Positions 56,201 to 63,949 of a stretch of DNA of 64,000 nucleotides are shown piece after piece. The translations under genes and the position numbers were made by a program. Each line of letters starts with the position of its first letter. Positions within the stretch are counted from its first letter, which is position 1. Origin of the DNA: Haliscomenobacter sp033763495 (GTDB taxonomy: Bacteria > Bacteroidota > Bacteroidia > Chitinophagales > Saprospiraceae); NCBI RefSeq assembly GCF_033763495.1, contig NZ_JANRKL010000216.1, positions 9,336 through 73,335 of the forward strand, in the 5' to 3' direction. The notes under the pieces are model-generated. The model saw only the letters and a program-made list of their open reading frames with translations. It searched no databases and was not told the origin of the DNA.

Positions 56201-56253
56201 TGGGGGAGCAACAAGTGTAAAAGCAGGGCAGTAGAGTAGAACAAAGGTTTCAC
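53221..56253 (-). CDS. Secreted caspase-family peptidase with propeller-like ectodomain and EF-hand motif
   Basis: The 1010-residue protein has a signal peptide (LLPHCLHAQ, ~23), an N-terminal repeat region (~30-380) with GSKENDVFIEV- and DDRLSNLCLLY-type strands like a beta-propeller, an Ig-like middle (~430-700) and a caspase domain from ~735. Catalytic residues are H832 (VFISSHG) and C882 (IDACHSG), 50 residues apart as usual. After it DLNQDGALDIKELY (~960) is an EF-hand-like Ca loop. The signal peptide and the adjacent PorP/SprF gene suggest an envelope or surface role. It lies between the C1 peptidase and porP. Confidence 0.88.
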   Translation of the reverse strand: MKPLFYSTALLLHLLLPHCLHAQQLEDEPLIEHLYGRSGQDRLVSMVENWEGNIAAVGQTNQSNGAAKGSNIYLLLLDEKLNRSAEFYIGRNGDDAARRIRQDLDGRYLIVGHSETPADKQRDKYFGKKDGWLLILNEAGKTEAELILGSKENDVFIEVLPLPNGDKIIVGNSGEQAWVLRVNAQLKVLWQKKVQYHGLPTQALGATLGGAEQVFISGYAEEESSRKMWLAAFDGKGSQSWGKIFPAAEATEGANIIRIDEKSLGVTGYVNSRDHREEGFFCRIDLNGNVQAYKTIGGREDDRLSNLCLLYNGEIALIGQSQSFARGSRRPTVWAVRVDQDGFVQDEAFYGSKLSDEGCAILQRGDGSLVALGASNQQILKGAQGWVAQIGEKLDLKPNAVSWNYKAGQLYYPNGQYLSPNERSFLAIHIDAMPGKGLTHLRAKLSYAKNDSTVTRTIKLPFMAPGQNEDLHIPLALAISSDLQGELPLEVQLFQGKQKIGTSTRIPLRLGRLSKPQLELSANAFPAQVERGTLLRNSFTLRNKGQGTARAVSLELHGSKGLQIPKAINIGDLAPGEYRTYELPFGVPANFAEDSVWIRGRVADLMLEHTQVVDWHLPLAAAAANPPTKESLQKDYLTAVWLHPNPDHFEGRGIVWGENEIYVQVKAVSNKTLDKPNFCLEVNGKPCVSGTKMDEVSIKGTAYSRTYTQRVKLTEGTTTIRSKVQNEAGKMETEPIQIIYAPRKPNLHLVSIGVPAVDLKYTHRDARDFAQAMLQSNGQLNQQFQNVFVDTLIQEKTTAKTEILKTLRRLQYRFADRQIGPQDLILVFISSHGINTPQGVFHIAASDYDGPFLQETSLDFEKEIINYLASISCRKLFLIDACHSGAGSEEYATSQLSGERMNQLTSGQKGLSLMMSCRANEYSYEDDQWQNGAFTQAMLHTIEQFTRRVPGIDLNQDGALDIKELYTHLEKEVPKLVQNKRPKPQTSQQPLLVSDPLSSPIVLFQLPKNK

Positions 56254-56280
56254 GGTGAATGGGTTTATTTGATTTTGGGA

Positions 56281-57786
56281 CTATTGTGCAAGCACTTTTA
56301 AAATCAAGGGAACGGCAATTTTTCCACTTGCCGGGTCGGGTCGAGCACTGAAGACCATTTTATCGGCATTGTAGCGCACCTGTGCGGCCGGGATGGCAAT
56401 GTCAGCAAATGCTTTTTGAACCCGCTCGGCAAACTCGCCTGTGCTTTTTTCCAGTTGTTCAACCCGACGACTCATGTCCGCAATGGGGCTATGGCTGTAG
56501 ATGATGCACAAAAAGTCCTCGCCCGGTAGCGGCAGTTGCAACACGGATTCTTCGCTGGGAATGACAATTTCCGCTGTTTTTTCCAAAACAAATCCTGCGG
56601 TGGCTACCTGGTTGTTCATTTTTGGAAAATGAAAATTGATCTTGCTGCCGGGGCTTTGGCTGAACACATAGGCATAACGCCCCCGGGGAATCTCGCGGGC
56701 GACCAATTGAAAGACATCACCTACCTCAAAACTGGCCTGTTGGGTTTCATAAAGCCCGGCTGCGGTGTTCCAACGCGTGGCGACTTCCTCGTAATACGGG
56801 ATTTCCTGTCCATCGCTGGTGCTGAGGTAGCCACTGGGTTTGCGGAAGGCGAAGGTGCCACTCAGGGAAAATTCTGTTTTTGCACCGGGTGTTTCCTGAG
56901 GATTGGGCTGTAGTTGCGCCAGGGATTCTGCCCGGTCTTCGGGGATCAACACGTAGGCGTATTTGCACAAGCGGGCAAAATCGTCGTACTTCATCCGAAT
57001 GAAACCATTGCGACCCCAGGAAGCACCAAAGCTGTTCATGAACTCAAATTGTTTCTCAACGTTGTCGTACCCTACCAAAACCAGAGCGTGATGGCTGCTG
57101 CTGGGGGCATCTTCTGCCGGATCCCAAAGCTGGGTACCGGGTTTGATTTCCCAAAAATCAGGAGTTACGGCAATGCCGACCACCAAGGGAGTTTGGGTGG
57201 CCAGAACCTTACAAGCCTTGGAAATTTTACTCTTGGGTTCTTCCTGGGTGTTAAAAACTGCGGCAAAATCCTGAATGCGGTACTGCAAAGCCTCGCTGGA
57301 AGGGGTAGCCCCTGGATTGGTGGTGCAATCTCCTTTTTTGTAGTTGAACGTATTTTCCAGGCAGTCCCCCTTGGTTTTGAGCAAAGCCAGCGCATCTTCA
57401 ATATAGGCTCCGGCGCTACAATCGTCGGACTGCAAACGAATCTGGTTGTACACAAAAGCAGCAGAATTGGCCATTTGGGTGATTTTGGAGGGGTCGTTCA
57501 GCCCCAGGCGTTGTGCACGCATGAGCGTAAGCGCGCCGTAACCCACTGCCCAGCCCACGCAGGAGCCCATGCGCTGCTGGTCGCCAGGCACGGGGCAATA
57601 TTGGCGCAAACTGACCCGCAAGGGCACCTCATTGTACTTGAGGCCGCTGTAAGAAGGCAGCACGGGGATGCTCCGGTATTTGTTTTCTGAACAGAGGAGC
57701 CCGCTATTTTGGGCCACACTCTGGGAGGTTATGCCAATCATCCAAAAAATCATCCATAATAGTATACTGCGCTGCATGTTGCTCAT
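56281..57786 (-). CDS. Secreted papain-like (C1A) peptidase with DUF4384-like domain
   Basis: The 501-residue protein has a signal peptide (~1-26, QSVAQ) and a papain fold with Q71/Q72, C76 (QRMGSCVGWA), H232/H233 (SHHALVLVGYD) and N251 (MNSFGASWG), i.e. an intact catalytic triad and oxyanion Gln. The C-terminal ~200 residues (~305-440) contain VGDVFQLVAREIPRGRYAYVFSQ, typical of DUF4384. The ATG overlaps the TPR gene stop (ATGA), so it is translationally coupled. A second ATG three codons in is also possible. Together with the caspase it makes a two-protease operon. Confidence 0.87.
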   Translation of the reverse strand: MSNMQRSILLWMIFWMIGITSQSVAQNSGLLCSENKYRSIPVLPSYSGLKYNEVPLRVSLRQYCPVPGDQQRMGSCVGWAVGYGALTLMRAQRLGLNDPSKITQMANSAAFVYNQIRLQSDDCSAGAYIEDALALLKTKGDCLENTFNYKKGDCTTNPGATPSSEALQYRIQDFAAVFNTQEEPKSKISKACKVLATQTPLVVGIAVTPDFWEIKPGTQLWDPAEDAPSSSHHALVLVGYDNVEKQFEFMNSFGASWGRNGFIRMKYDDFARLCKYAYVLIPEDRAESLAQLQPNPQETPGAKTEFSLSGTFAFRKPSGYLSTSDGQEIPYYEEVATRWNTAAGLYETQQASFEVGDVFQLVAREIPRGRYAYVFSQSPGSKINFHFPKMNNQVATAGFVLEKTAEIVIPSEESVLQLPLPGEDFLCIIYSHSPIADMSRRVEQLEKSTGEFAERVQKAFADIAIPAAQVRYNADKMVFSARPDPASGKIAVPLILKVLAQ

Positions 57787-58538
57787 TTAAGCGATTCTAG
57801 TAATTCCTGGGCTTCGGGGCCGTAAATGCTGCTGGCCGGGATGGCCTCCAAGGTATTGATGGCAGCCTGGGTATCGGCTCTTTGCAAATAGGCCAAGGCC
57901 AGGTACCAGCGACTGGCTTCCTGAATGGGGCCGGGTCTTTGCAGGCCGTTCAGCAGGATTGGCGTCGCCTGATCCGTTTCGCCTTCCATCAGGTGGCTGA
58001 TTGCCAGGAACAGGCCAGCGTTGCCGTCTTGTACCTGAGCGTAATAGCTTTTTAAATATTGGGCGGCTTTCCGGTAGTTTTGTTGATCATAAGCAGCCAT
58101 TCCCTGGCGCAAATCTTCGATGGCGGGTGCTTCATTGTCCTCCAGGTAAATCACGTTTTCCATGGGCTGCAGGTATTGCTGCGCCAAAGCCTGAGGATCA
58201 ATGGCCCACCAAGCCATTCTTTTTCCGATAAAAAACACCCCAGTGCCAAGCAAAAGGAACAAGGAGAGGCCCAAAATCCAATTCAGTCCCAATTTACCCA
58301 ACCAGGAGCTGGGTTCCGCAGTGGGCAAACCCTCTTCCATGATCAGCCCGGCCACAATTCCTTTAACTTCAAATAGGTCACGTTCCTTCAAAACCGTGGT
58401 CAACTTTTGACTAAACTGCAATTCTGCCTGCTTTGTTTCCGATTCGGCTGCTTCACGAAGGACCTTGGCCGCTTCATCCGGGGTAAGTTCTCCGGCACTC
58501 AGGGCGCGGAGTTTTTCTTGCCATTCCATCTGCTCCAT
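57783..58538 (-). CDS. Single-pass TPR membrane protein, candidate anti-sigma factor
   Basis: The 251-residue protein has a ~90-residue cytoplasmic N-terminus (LSAGELTPDEAAKVLREAAE), one membrane helix (~91-109, LNWILGLSLFLLLGTGVFF) and a periplasmic TPR-type region (~145-250, MAAYDQQNYRKAAQYLKSY; ASRWYLALAYLQRADTQAAI). The topology and its place directly after an ECF sigma gene (17-bp gap) are those of anti-sigma factors, although no ZAS or FecR motif is present. It probably senses envelope events through its TPRs; this is inference. Confidence 0.7.
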   Translation of the reverse strand: MEQMEWQEKLRALSAGELTPDEAAKVLREAAESETKQAELQFSQKLTTVLKERDLFEVKGIVAGLIMEEGLPTAEPSSWLGKLGLNWILGLSLFLLLGTGVFFIGKRMAWWAIDPQALAQQYLQPMENVIYLEDNEAPAIEDLRQGMAAYDQQNYRKAAQYLKSYYAQVQDGNAGLFLAISHLMEGETDQATPILLNGLQRPGPIQEASRWYLALAYLQRADTQAAINTLEAIPASSIYGPEAQELLESLK

Positions 58539-58555
58539 TGTAGTGCTGTTTATTC

Positions 58556-59155
58556 TTAAACACCTTCACTGTTTTTAGCCAAGATGTTTTCAGTCAGTTG
58601 TTTTAATTTTTTTCGACAATCAAAAATGCGCTTGCGCAAATTGTCGTAATCGTATTCCAGGCGTTCGGCAATTTCCTGCAGGCGGATTTTTTGCAGGTGG
58701 TACATCTGGATGATGTCGCGGCAAACTTCGCCGAGTTGGCCCATTGCTTCGTGTACGGCATTCAGGTAACGATCCTTAACGATGGCGGAAGTTAGGTTTT
58801 CCTCCGTTTCGTCTTCAAGTTGTAAGTCTCTGTCGGACAAACTTTGTTGAGGTCGATTGCGCCGTTTGCGCAATTCATCGCGCCAGGTATTGGAGGTCAA
58901 CTGGTAGATGTATTGCCCCAGTTTGCCTTCTTCTTCGTATCTGCCATCACGCACGGCTATCCAAAGCTCAAGGATAACCACCTGAATCATTTCGGTAACG
59001 TCTTCTTCTGTACCACTGTTTTTGCGGATGTACCCCGCAATCATGGGGCCATATGCCTTGTAGAGGTAGCGAAACACATCGGTCCTTTTTTCCAACAACC
59101 CGCTTAAAATCTCCTGTGGTGTAAATTCCATCAATCCTTTTTCTTTCACCAGCAT
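58556..59155 (-). CDS. ECF-type RNA polymerase sigma factor
   Basis: The 199-residue protein shows region 2 (~20-85, EDVTEMIQVVILELWIAVRD) and region 4 (~135-190, CRDIIQMYHLQKIRLQEIAERLEYDYDNLRKRI). Starts at 59155 or at the ATG at 59131 (MEFTPQEIL) are both possible. It heads the tight minus-strand operon of TPR protein, C1 peptidase, caspase, PorP/SprF and degenerate ABC, and probably controls it. It is a different ECF subgroup from the FecI-like gene at 10475. Confidence 0.87.
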   Translation of the reverse strand: MLVKEKGLMEFTPQEILSGLLEKRTDVFRYLYKAYGPMIAGYIRKNSGTEEDVTEMIQVVILELWIAVRDGRYEEEGKLGQYIYQLTSNTWRDELRKRRNRPQQSLSDRDLQLEDETEENLTSAIVKDRYLNAVHEAMGQLGEVCRDIIQMYHLQKIRLQEIAERLEYDYDNLRKRIFDCRKKLKQLTENILAKNSEGV

Positions 59156-59358
59156 ATCGCCTGACTTAAAAAATGTTACTTTGGAAAAATGATTTTTTTG
59201 AAAAAAATTCTGATCGAATCAATCAAGTAGAAAGTTTTCATGTTCAATAGTCAAAAGGCATAAAATGTTTGTCGCGACAAGCTTTATCCCCGCCAATTTT
59301 TTTTACTTTAAAATGGTAACATTTTGAATTCCGGGCAATATGCCATAAATCGAAGACA

Positions 59359-60171
59359 ATGTTGCAGCAAATACTATTGACCAGTTTAGTCCTGGGATCC
59401 TTAGCAAAAGGGATGGCACAAGTGGACACTGTCAAAATTGAAACCGGAGCACCAAACGTTGCACCACAAGTTTCAGCACCCCAAACACCACGAGAAATCA
59501 GCGCTAGCGATGGTATTTACGATAAGTTCATCCTCATCCGTTGGGAGGCCAGCGAGCAGGCTTTGGCGTACAAAGTTTTTCGATCTACCAGCCCCCAAGC
59601 CAGTTCTTTGCAGGAAGTGAGCAATGTCTGGCAAAAGAGCACCTGGTTGTGCGATTATTCGGCCTTGCCCAATGTGGATTACTACTATACGGTGGTAGCC
59701 AACGATGGCAAAAGCAACTCGAAGATGGGACCGCTAGACAAAGGTTTTTTGCGTAAAAGTGGGGCTGTCGCCATTGAAGCAAGCGAATTATTGGCAGAAA
59801 ATGAGGCATTTGGCGCACAGCGCCAGATTTTTCTGCTCATTGGCAGCGTGACTACACCGAATAAAACGTTTCGTTCAGGAGAAAACATAGAAGTCAGTAC
59901 TCCAATCCAGAATATTTTTGACCAAGCCACTCTCCTGACCGAGTTGCGCTACTTCTTCTCCGAAGATGGCGTTTTGGACTGGAATGACAAATTGTTGAAA
60001 ACCAAAACGCTGAGTAATATTCCAGCCAATGCACAATTGCAGGTGAAAGAACAGCTGGTTTTGCCAACTAATTTGCTCACAGGAACCTATTACCTGATTG
60101 TTGTGAGTTCAACTGAAGGACAAATTTTGTCCAGTAAAACGGCGCTCAGTACGATAAAAATCAAAGACTGA
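59359..60171 (+). CDS. Secreted fibronectin type III-like protein
   Basis: The 270-residue protein has a signal peptide (cleavage ~22, KGMAQ) and one Fn3-like domain (~35-125, ISASDGIYDKFILIRWEAS, DYYYTVVANDGKSN). A second beta-rich domain (~150-268, GENIEVSTPIQNIFDQATL) resembles the Ig-like segments seen in T9SS and CARDB-type proteins. No enzyme motif is present. Its stop overlaps the start of the SprB-repeat gene (TGATG), so the two are coupled, and a third gene follows 67 bp on. Confidence 0.7.
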   Translation: MLQQILLTSLVLGSLAKGMAQVDTVKIETGAPNVAPQVSAPQTPREISASDGIYDKFILIRWEASEQALAYKVFRSTSPQASSLQEVSNVWQKSTWLCDYSALPNVDYYYTVVANDGKSNSKMGPLDKGFLRKSGAVAIEASELLAENEAFGAQRQIFLLIGSVTTPNKTFRSGENIEVSTPIQNIFDQATLLTELRYFFSEDGVLDWNDKLLKTKTLSNIPANAQLQVKEQLVLPTNLLTGTYYLIVVSSTEGQILSSKTALSTIKIKD

Positions 60172-62090
60172 TGGCATCTCGAATTGGCATCTTGGTAATT
60201 TTTATACTGTCTTTGCCTTGCATTTTGCTGGCACAATGCGATGACGATGATGATGAGCTTCCATCTGGTTCCATGTCAGCAAGTGGAGGAGGTTGTAGCC
60301 CAGCTGTATTCAGCTTGAGTTTTTCCCTTAGTTCCAATGACGACGATGATGACGACGACGACGACGATGTGTTCAATGTAAGTTACCGGGTGGGGGGACG
60401 TAGTTTTACCTTGAGTGGCGTGGCGGATGGGCATAGCGTGGAACATACCTTGACCGCAACGAGCACAGCCGTGTTGGTATCGGTTACTTACAATGGATGT
60501 ACCGTTTCGATCAATTCCAGCATAACCCTGGAGGTCTCAACCGGACCGAGTATAAGCGTCACTGCAACGGCGCCAACTTGTAGTGCTTCAAATGGATCTT
60601 TAACCGTTGGGGGAAGTGGAGGAAGTTCTCCTTATGAGTATAGCCTGAACGGGGGCACGTTTCAGAGTTCGGGTAGTTTTAGCAACTTGGCGGCAGGCAC
60701 ATATAGCGTCACGGTGCGGGATGCCAATGGCTGTACCAGCAGCGCCCAAAGTCAAAACCTGAGTGCTCCCAATGCTCCCAGTCTCAGCATTGTCACCCCC
60801 TTACAGCCCTCTTGCAACGAAGCCAATGGTGCGTTCACTGCCCAGGCAAGCGGCGGACGGGCACCTTACGAATACGCGCTCAACACAGGTAGCTTCCAAA
60901 ACACTGGTCGCTTTGGGAATCTGGCGGCGGGTACTTACGGCGTCACGGTACGGGACGCCAATGGCTGCACGGCCACGACAACGGCGAATTTGCAAGGCGC
61001 GGCCAGTCCCAGCGCCAGCGTTTCCAACCTGCGCCAGCCAACCTGTGCAGGCAACGATGGCCAAATTCAAGTACAGGCACAGGGTGGTTTGGCCCCTTAC
61101 ACCTATTCCCTCGGCAGCGGTGGCTTTCAAAACAACGCGACATTTACAGGCTTAGGCCCCGGGAATTATACGATCACCGTGCGGGACAGCCGCAGTTGCC
61201 AGTCCAGCCTCGCGGTAGTGCTCAATTCCGCAAGTGGTAATCTAGCGCCCGCCACCATCACTGGATCAGCGGCTGTATCGGCCTGTTTGTTTGAAAATTT
61301 GCGCTTGCAAGGCAATTTGCCTGCCGGAACAAGTGGCCGCTGGAGCTTATCCAACAACCTGGGCACCCTAGCTAATGCGCAAAGTGCCCAGACTACTTTT
61401 CGCCCACAACGAGCAGGAAGCGTAGAAGCGATCTGGACCTTGTCGACAGTGGGCTGTGCCAATTACAGTCAGGCTAAAATCCAAATTACCATTCCGGCTG
61501 CACCTTCAGGAAAAGATTTCTCCGGCATTGAAGTCAATAAAGATGCGGTCTCGCTGAAACTTTATGCGGGCAGCACGCTAGTTGAGTTGAACGTGTTGCA
61601 ACAGGGCAAAAAAGGCTCCGGTAGCATTGGAGTGGACCATGTGCTGATCTATACCCCCAAAGCAGGTCAGAGCGGTGCGGATACCCTTTATTACAGCATT
61701 TGTGCAGCAGAATGCCCCAATGCCTGTGATACCAGTTGGGTAGCCTTTGTGCTCAACGATGAAGCGGCCATTTGTGAGCTGGAAAAAATTGATCCGAGGG
61801 CGATTTTTCCGGAGGGCATTACGCCCAATGACGATGGATTCAATGATCGGCTGGTGTTCAATATCGTTGATAAACTGGGCTGTCCTTCCAACTACGCCAA
61901 AAGTGACATTACCATTTTTAACCGTTGGGGCGACAAAGTTTTTGTACAAGAGCCTTACGAAAATCAATGGCTAGGCACATCCAAGGATGGAGGAGCCCTA
62001 CCTCCTGGAGTGTACTACTATGTTTTGCGCATTCGGCCAGAGGGAAGGAAGGAATTTGTAAAATTTGGCTCTGTTGCAATTTTTAAATAA
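60171..62090 (+). CDS. SprB-repeat surface protein with T9SS type-B (gliding) C-terminal domain
   Basis: The 639-residue protein has a signal peptide (~1-22) and then Cys23 followed by D24-D28; a second run of ten Asp (57-66) follows. Three SprB-type repeats cover ~131-352, each with SPYEYSLNGGTF- and AAGTYSVTVRDANGC-like halves. An Ig-like stretch (~355-540) is followed by the gliding-motility C-terminal domain (~555-639, FPEGITPNDDGFNDRLVF; WGDKVFVQEPY), the T9SS type-B sorting signal. Such adhesin-like proteins are displayed on the surface, often with PorP/SprF partners; one is encoded 7 kb away in the divergent operon. Confidence 0.88.
   Translation: MASRIGILVIFILSLPCILLAQCDDDDDELPSGSMSASGGGCSPAVFSLSFSLSSNDDDDDDDDDDVFNVSYRVGGRSFTLSGVADGHSVEHTLTATSTAVLVSVTYNGCTVSINSSITLEVSTGPSISVTATAPTCSASNGSLTVGGSGGSSPYEYSLNGGTFQSSGSFSNLAAGTYSVTVRDANGCTSSAQSQNLSAPNAPSLSIVTPLQPSCNEANGAFTAQASGGRAPYEYALNTGSFQNTGRFGNLAAGTYGVTVRDANGCTATTTANLQGAASPSASVSNLRQPTCAGNDGQIQVQAQGGLAPYTYSLGSGGFQNNATFTGLGPGNYTITVRDSRSCQSSLAVVLNSASGNLAPATITGSAAVSACLFENLRLQGNLPAGTSGRWSLSNNLGTLANAQSAQTTFRPQRAGSVEAIWTLSTVGCANYSQAKIQITIPAAPSGKDFSGIEVNKDAVSLKLYAGSTLVELNVLQQGKKGSGSIGVDHVLIYTPKAGQSGADTLYYSICAAECPNACDTSWVAFVLNDEAAICELEKIDPRAIFPEGITPNDDGFNDRLVFNIVDKLGCPSNYAKSDITIFNRWGDKVFVQEPYENQWLGTSKDGGALPPGVYYYVLRIRPEGRKEFVKFGSVAIFK
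60240..60368 (+). repeat. Two Asp-codon runs (GAC/GAT)
   Basis: GAC/GAT codons are repeated for D24-D28 (60240-60254) and D57-D66 (60339-60368). The triplet repeats could expand or contract in frame. Confidence 0.8.
60561..61226 (+). repeat. Three tandem SprB-type repeats
   Basis: Three ~70-residue units at residues 131-200, 206-277 and 281-352 each carry PYEY/PYTYSL and AAGTY/GPGNY-VTVRD-x-x-x-C. DNA identity among units is moderate, so they are old rather than freshly duplicated. Confidence 0.85.
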
Positions 62091-62157
62091 AATCTAAATT
62101 TCCAGGTAACATTTTTTCCTTGCTGCGATATCAGGTTGTTCAAACAAGTCTATACCT

Positions 62158-63036
62158 ATGAAAAACCTGATTGTCCTGATTGTGCTGTTAACCTTTACTT
62201 TGAGCTTGAACGCCCAACAGGTGGGCATTAACCTGAGGCTGGATGCCGCCAAAAGTTTTAAGCTGGATAAAAAAACGAAAATTGAAGTTTCGCAACAGTT
62301 GCAGCTGACCCCTGAGATCAAAAACATCAATCGCAAATACGACCGCATCTTTGATGAATTCGAACTTTTTCCCTTTTTGCGTGAAACCAAAGACGATGAC
62401 GATGACAAAGACGATGGTGATAAGGATGATAATGACGACGATAATGATGATGATGACACGATCAAAGGGAGTACACCTGATGGCCCAAATAAAGGTTCAA
62501 ACAGCGGGTCGAGCTCCGGTTTTAATGACCTGAATGATGATCCCTACCGCATCGACCTGAGTTGGCGCTCCTCTTCTACCTTTGATTTTGATTACAAAAT
62601 TCACAAGTGGTTGCGGGTAGGACAGTCCTACTCATTGCTGTTGGACAATGAAGATATCAGGCACCTGAGTCGAACCGACCTTACGCTACAGCCCAAGATG
62701 CCCAGCAAAAAATTGGACCTACAATACCGGATTGCCTACCAATTGGGCGCTGAATCCCGGAAAGGTAAGTTGAGACTGGACTCTGATTTCAGCTCCCGCC
62801 TGGGTACTGACTGGGAATTTAAAAATCGCCACATCTGGTTCAACAACTTTTCCGTCAATGGTGCTTTTGACGAAGGCGTTTGGGAATGGGATCGCTTTCG
62901 CTATGATACCGGACTGGAATACAAATTTTCCAAAACGCATTCCTTTTCTTTTGGCTATCGCTTTCAACAGCGTTTGAACCGGAAAAAAAACGCCATATCG
63001 CATGGCGTAAGCTTTGCTTATTCGCTGGATTTTTAG
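62158..63036 (+). CDS. Outer-membrane beta-barrel-like protein with an acidic tract
   Basis: The 292-residue protein has a signal peptide (cleavage after LNAQ, ~20) and ends in YSLDF with a terminal Phe, as barrel proteins do. Alternating strands are visible throughout (~120-290, RIDLSWRSSSTFDFDY, GLEYKFSKTHSFSFGYRF), in the style of DUF2490-type proteins. Residues 79-100 are almost all Asp with a few Lys, Gly and Asn, followed by a Gly/Ser-rich linker. It lies 67 bp after the SprB-repeat gene, which also has Asp runs, and could be its anchor or receptor; this is inference. Confidence 0.65.
   Translation: MKNLIVLIVLLTFTLSLNAQQVGINLRLDAAKSFKLDKKTKIEVSQQLQLTPEIKNINRKYDRIFDEFELFPFLRETKDDDDDKDDGDKDDNDDDNDDDDTIKGSTPDGPNKGSNSGSSSGFNDLNDDPYRIDLSWRSSSTFDFDYKIHKWLRVGQSYSLLLDNEDIRHLSRTDLTLQPKMPSKKLDLQYRIAYQLGAESRKGKLRLDSDFSSRLGTDWEFKNRHIWFNNFSVNGAFDEGVWEWDRFRYDTGLEYKFSKTHSFSFGYRFQQRLNRKKNAISHGVSFAYSLDF
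62392..62457 (+). repeat. Asp-rich codon tract
   Basis: Twenty-two codons (residues 79-100) are mostly GAC/GAT with interspersed Lys, Gly and Asn codons, forming a loop-like insertion near the N-terminus of the barrel protein. Confidence 0.8.
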
Positions 63037-63092
63037 ATATGTGTTATGGGTTCCCTCTATTGCAGTGTTCAGTAGACTGGAGAGTTTGCTTG

Positions 63093-63140
63093 CAGCCGCA
63101 TCCGTGTAATTAGGGTAGACATGGGGCGGCTGTTTTTTTT
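63093..63140 (+). terminator. Rho-independent terminator after the outer-membrane gene
   Basis: CAGCCGC (63093-63099) pairs with GCGGCTG (63126-63132), with some extra pairing inside a 26-nt loop, and eight T follow. It lies 57 bp after the stop codon and ends the three-gene plus-strand unit. Confidence 0.8.
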
Positions 63141-63212
63141 AGGGGAGATTAATTTAGGCTGTTGTTTTTGGCCTATCCAATGCTATTGTTCCAATCAATA
63201 AAAGCTCAGCCG

Positions 63213-63938
63213 CTACAACCAATTCAATTTTTTCAATAGAACCTCCCGATGCCGTTTGCTCAAAGGCACCTGGTATTTATTCAATTGAATGAGATTATCT
63301 TGTAAGTCAATGTTGCGGATTTTTTCGGCATTGACGAGGTAACTGCGGTGGGTTTGGAGAAATCCAGCGGCGGGCAACAGGGCCAGGCATTCCTGAAGAC
63401 TCAATCGAACCAGGTATTTTTTTTCTTCGGTGAAAATCTGAGCGTAGCGCCCATCAGCTTCCAGGTAAACGATGTCCTTGATGGCGACCTTCTCCAGTTT
63501 TTGCCGCACTTTGATGAACAAATGTTCTTTTGAAAAGACATCCTGCTCCCATTCCGGTGTATCGCTGGTCTGTGTACCCAATTGCCGAACGGTCAACTCA
63601 ATGCTGCGTTGCAGTTGGATGTCGCTAAAGGGTTTGTTGAGGAAATAGATGGGCTTGGCGCGTGCGGCCCGATTGAAGGTCAAATCATCGAGTAAGGAAG
63701 TAATGAAAATTACCGGGATATTGAATTCACGATTGATGAGGTCGGCCAGTTCGATACCATCGTGCTGCCCCTGGATGTGAATGTCCATCAAAATGAGGTC
63801 GGGCGGATTTTGGCGAATTAGCTCCAGGGCATTTGCACTGTTGTCTACAATGCCAACAAGTTCGTATTCCAGTTTTTCAACCAGCATTTCGAGCTTGTCA
63901 GCGTACAATTCTTCATCTTCTACGATGAGTATCTTCAT
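63213..63938 (-). CDS. LytTR-family response regulator
   Basis: The 241-residue protein has a receiver domain (~1-120) with acidic pocket EDEE, phospho-acceptor Asp in LILMDIHIQGQHDG (~56) and Lys in FLNKPFSD (~105). A LytTR DNA-binding domain follows (~140-240, LFIKVRQKLEKVAIKDIVYLEADGRYAQIFT; LQTHRSYLVN). Such regulators act with LytS/YehU-type sensor kinases on a few promoters. The tail of a histidine kinase lies 11 bp upstream in the same direction, and the pair would be co-transcribed. Confidence 0.93.
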   Translation of the reverse strand: MKILIVEDEELYADKLEMLVEKLEYELVGIVDNSANALELIRQNPPDLILMDIHIQGQHDGIELADLINREFNIPVIFITSLLDDLTFNRAARAKPIYFLNKPFSDIQLQRSIELTVRQLGTQTSDTPEWEQDVFSKEHLFIKVRQKLEKVAIKDIVYLEADGRYAQIFTEEKKYLVRLSLQECLALLPAAGFLQTHRSYLVNAEKIRNIDLQDNLIQLNKYQVPLSKRHREVLLKKLNWL

Positions 63939-63949
63939 GTAAACCTGAT

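Noticed and set aside
60161..60376. Poly-Ser minus-strand frame
   Set aside because: It is the complement of the Asp-codon runs, not a gene. The same holds for the minus frame at 62094-62465.
60561..61226. CRISPR-like or tandem DNA repeat
   Set aside because: The periodicity comes from protein-level SprB repeats in one open frame; unit DNA identity is moderate and there are no spacers.
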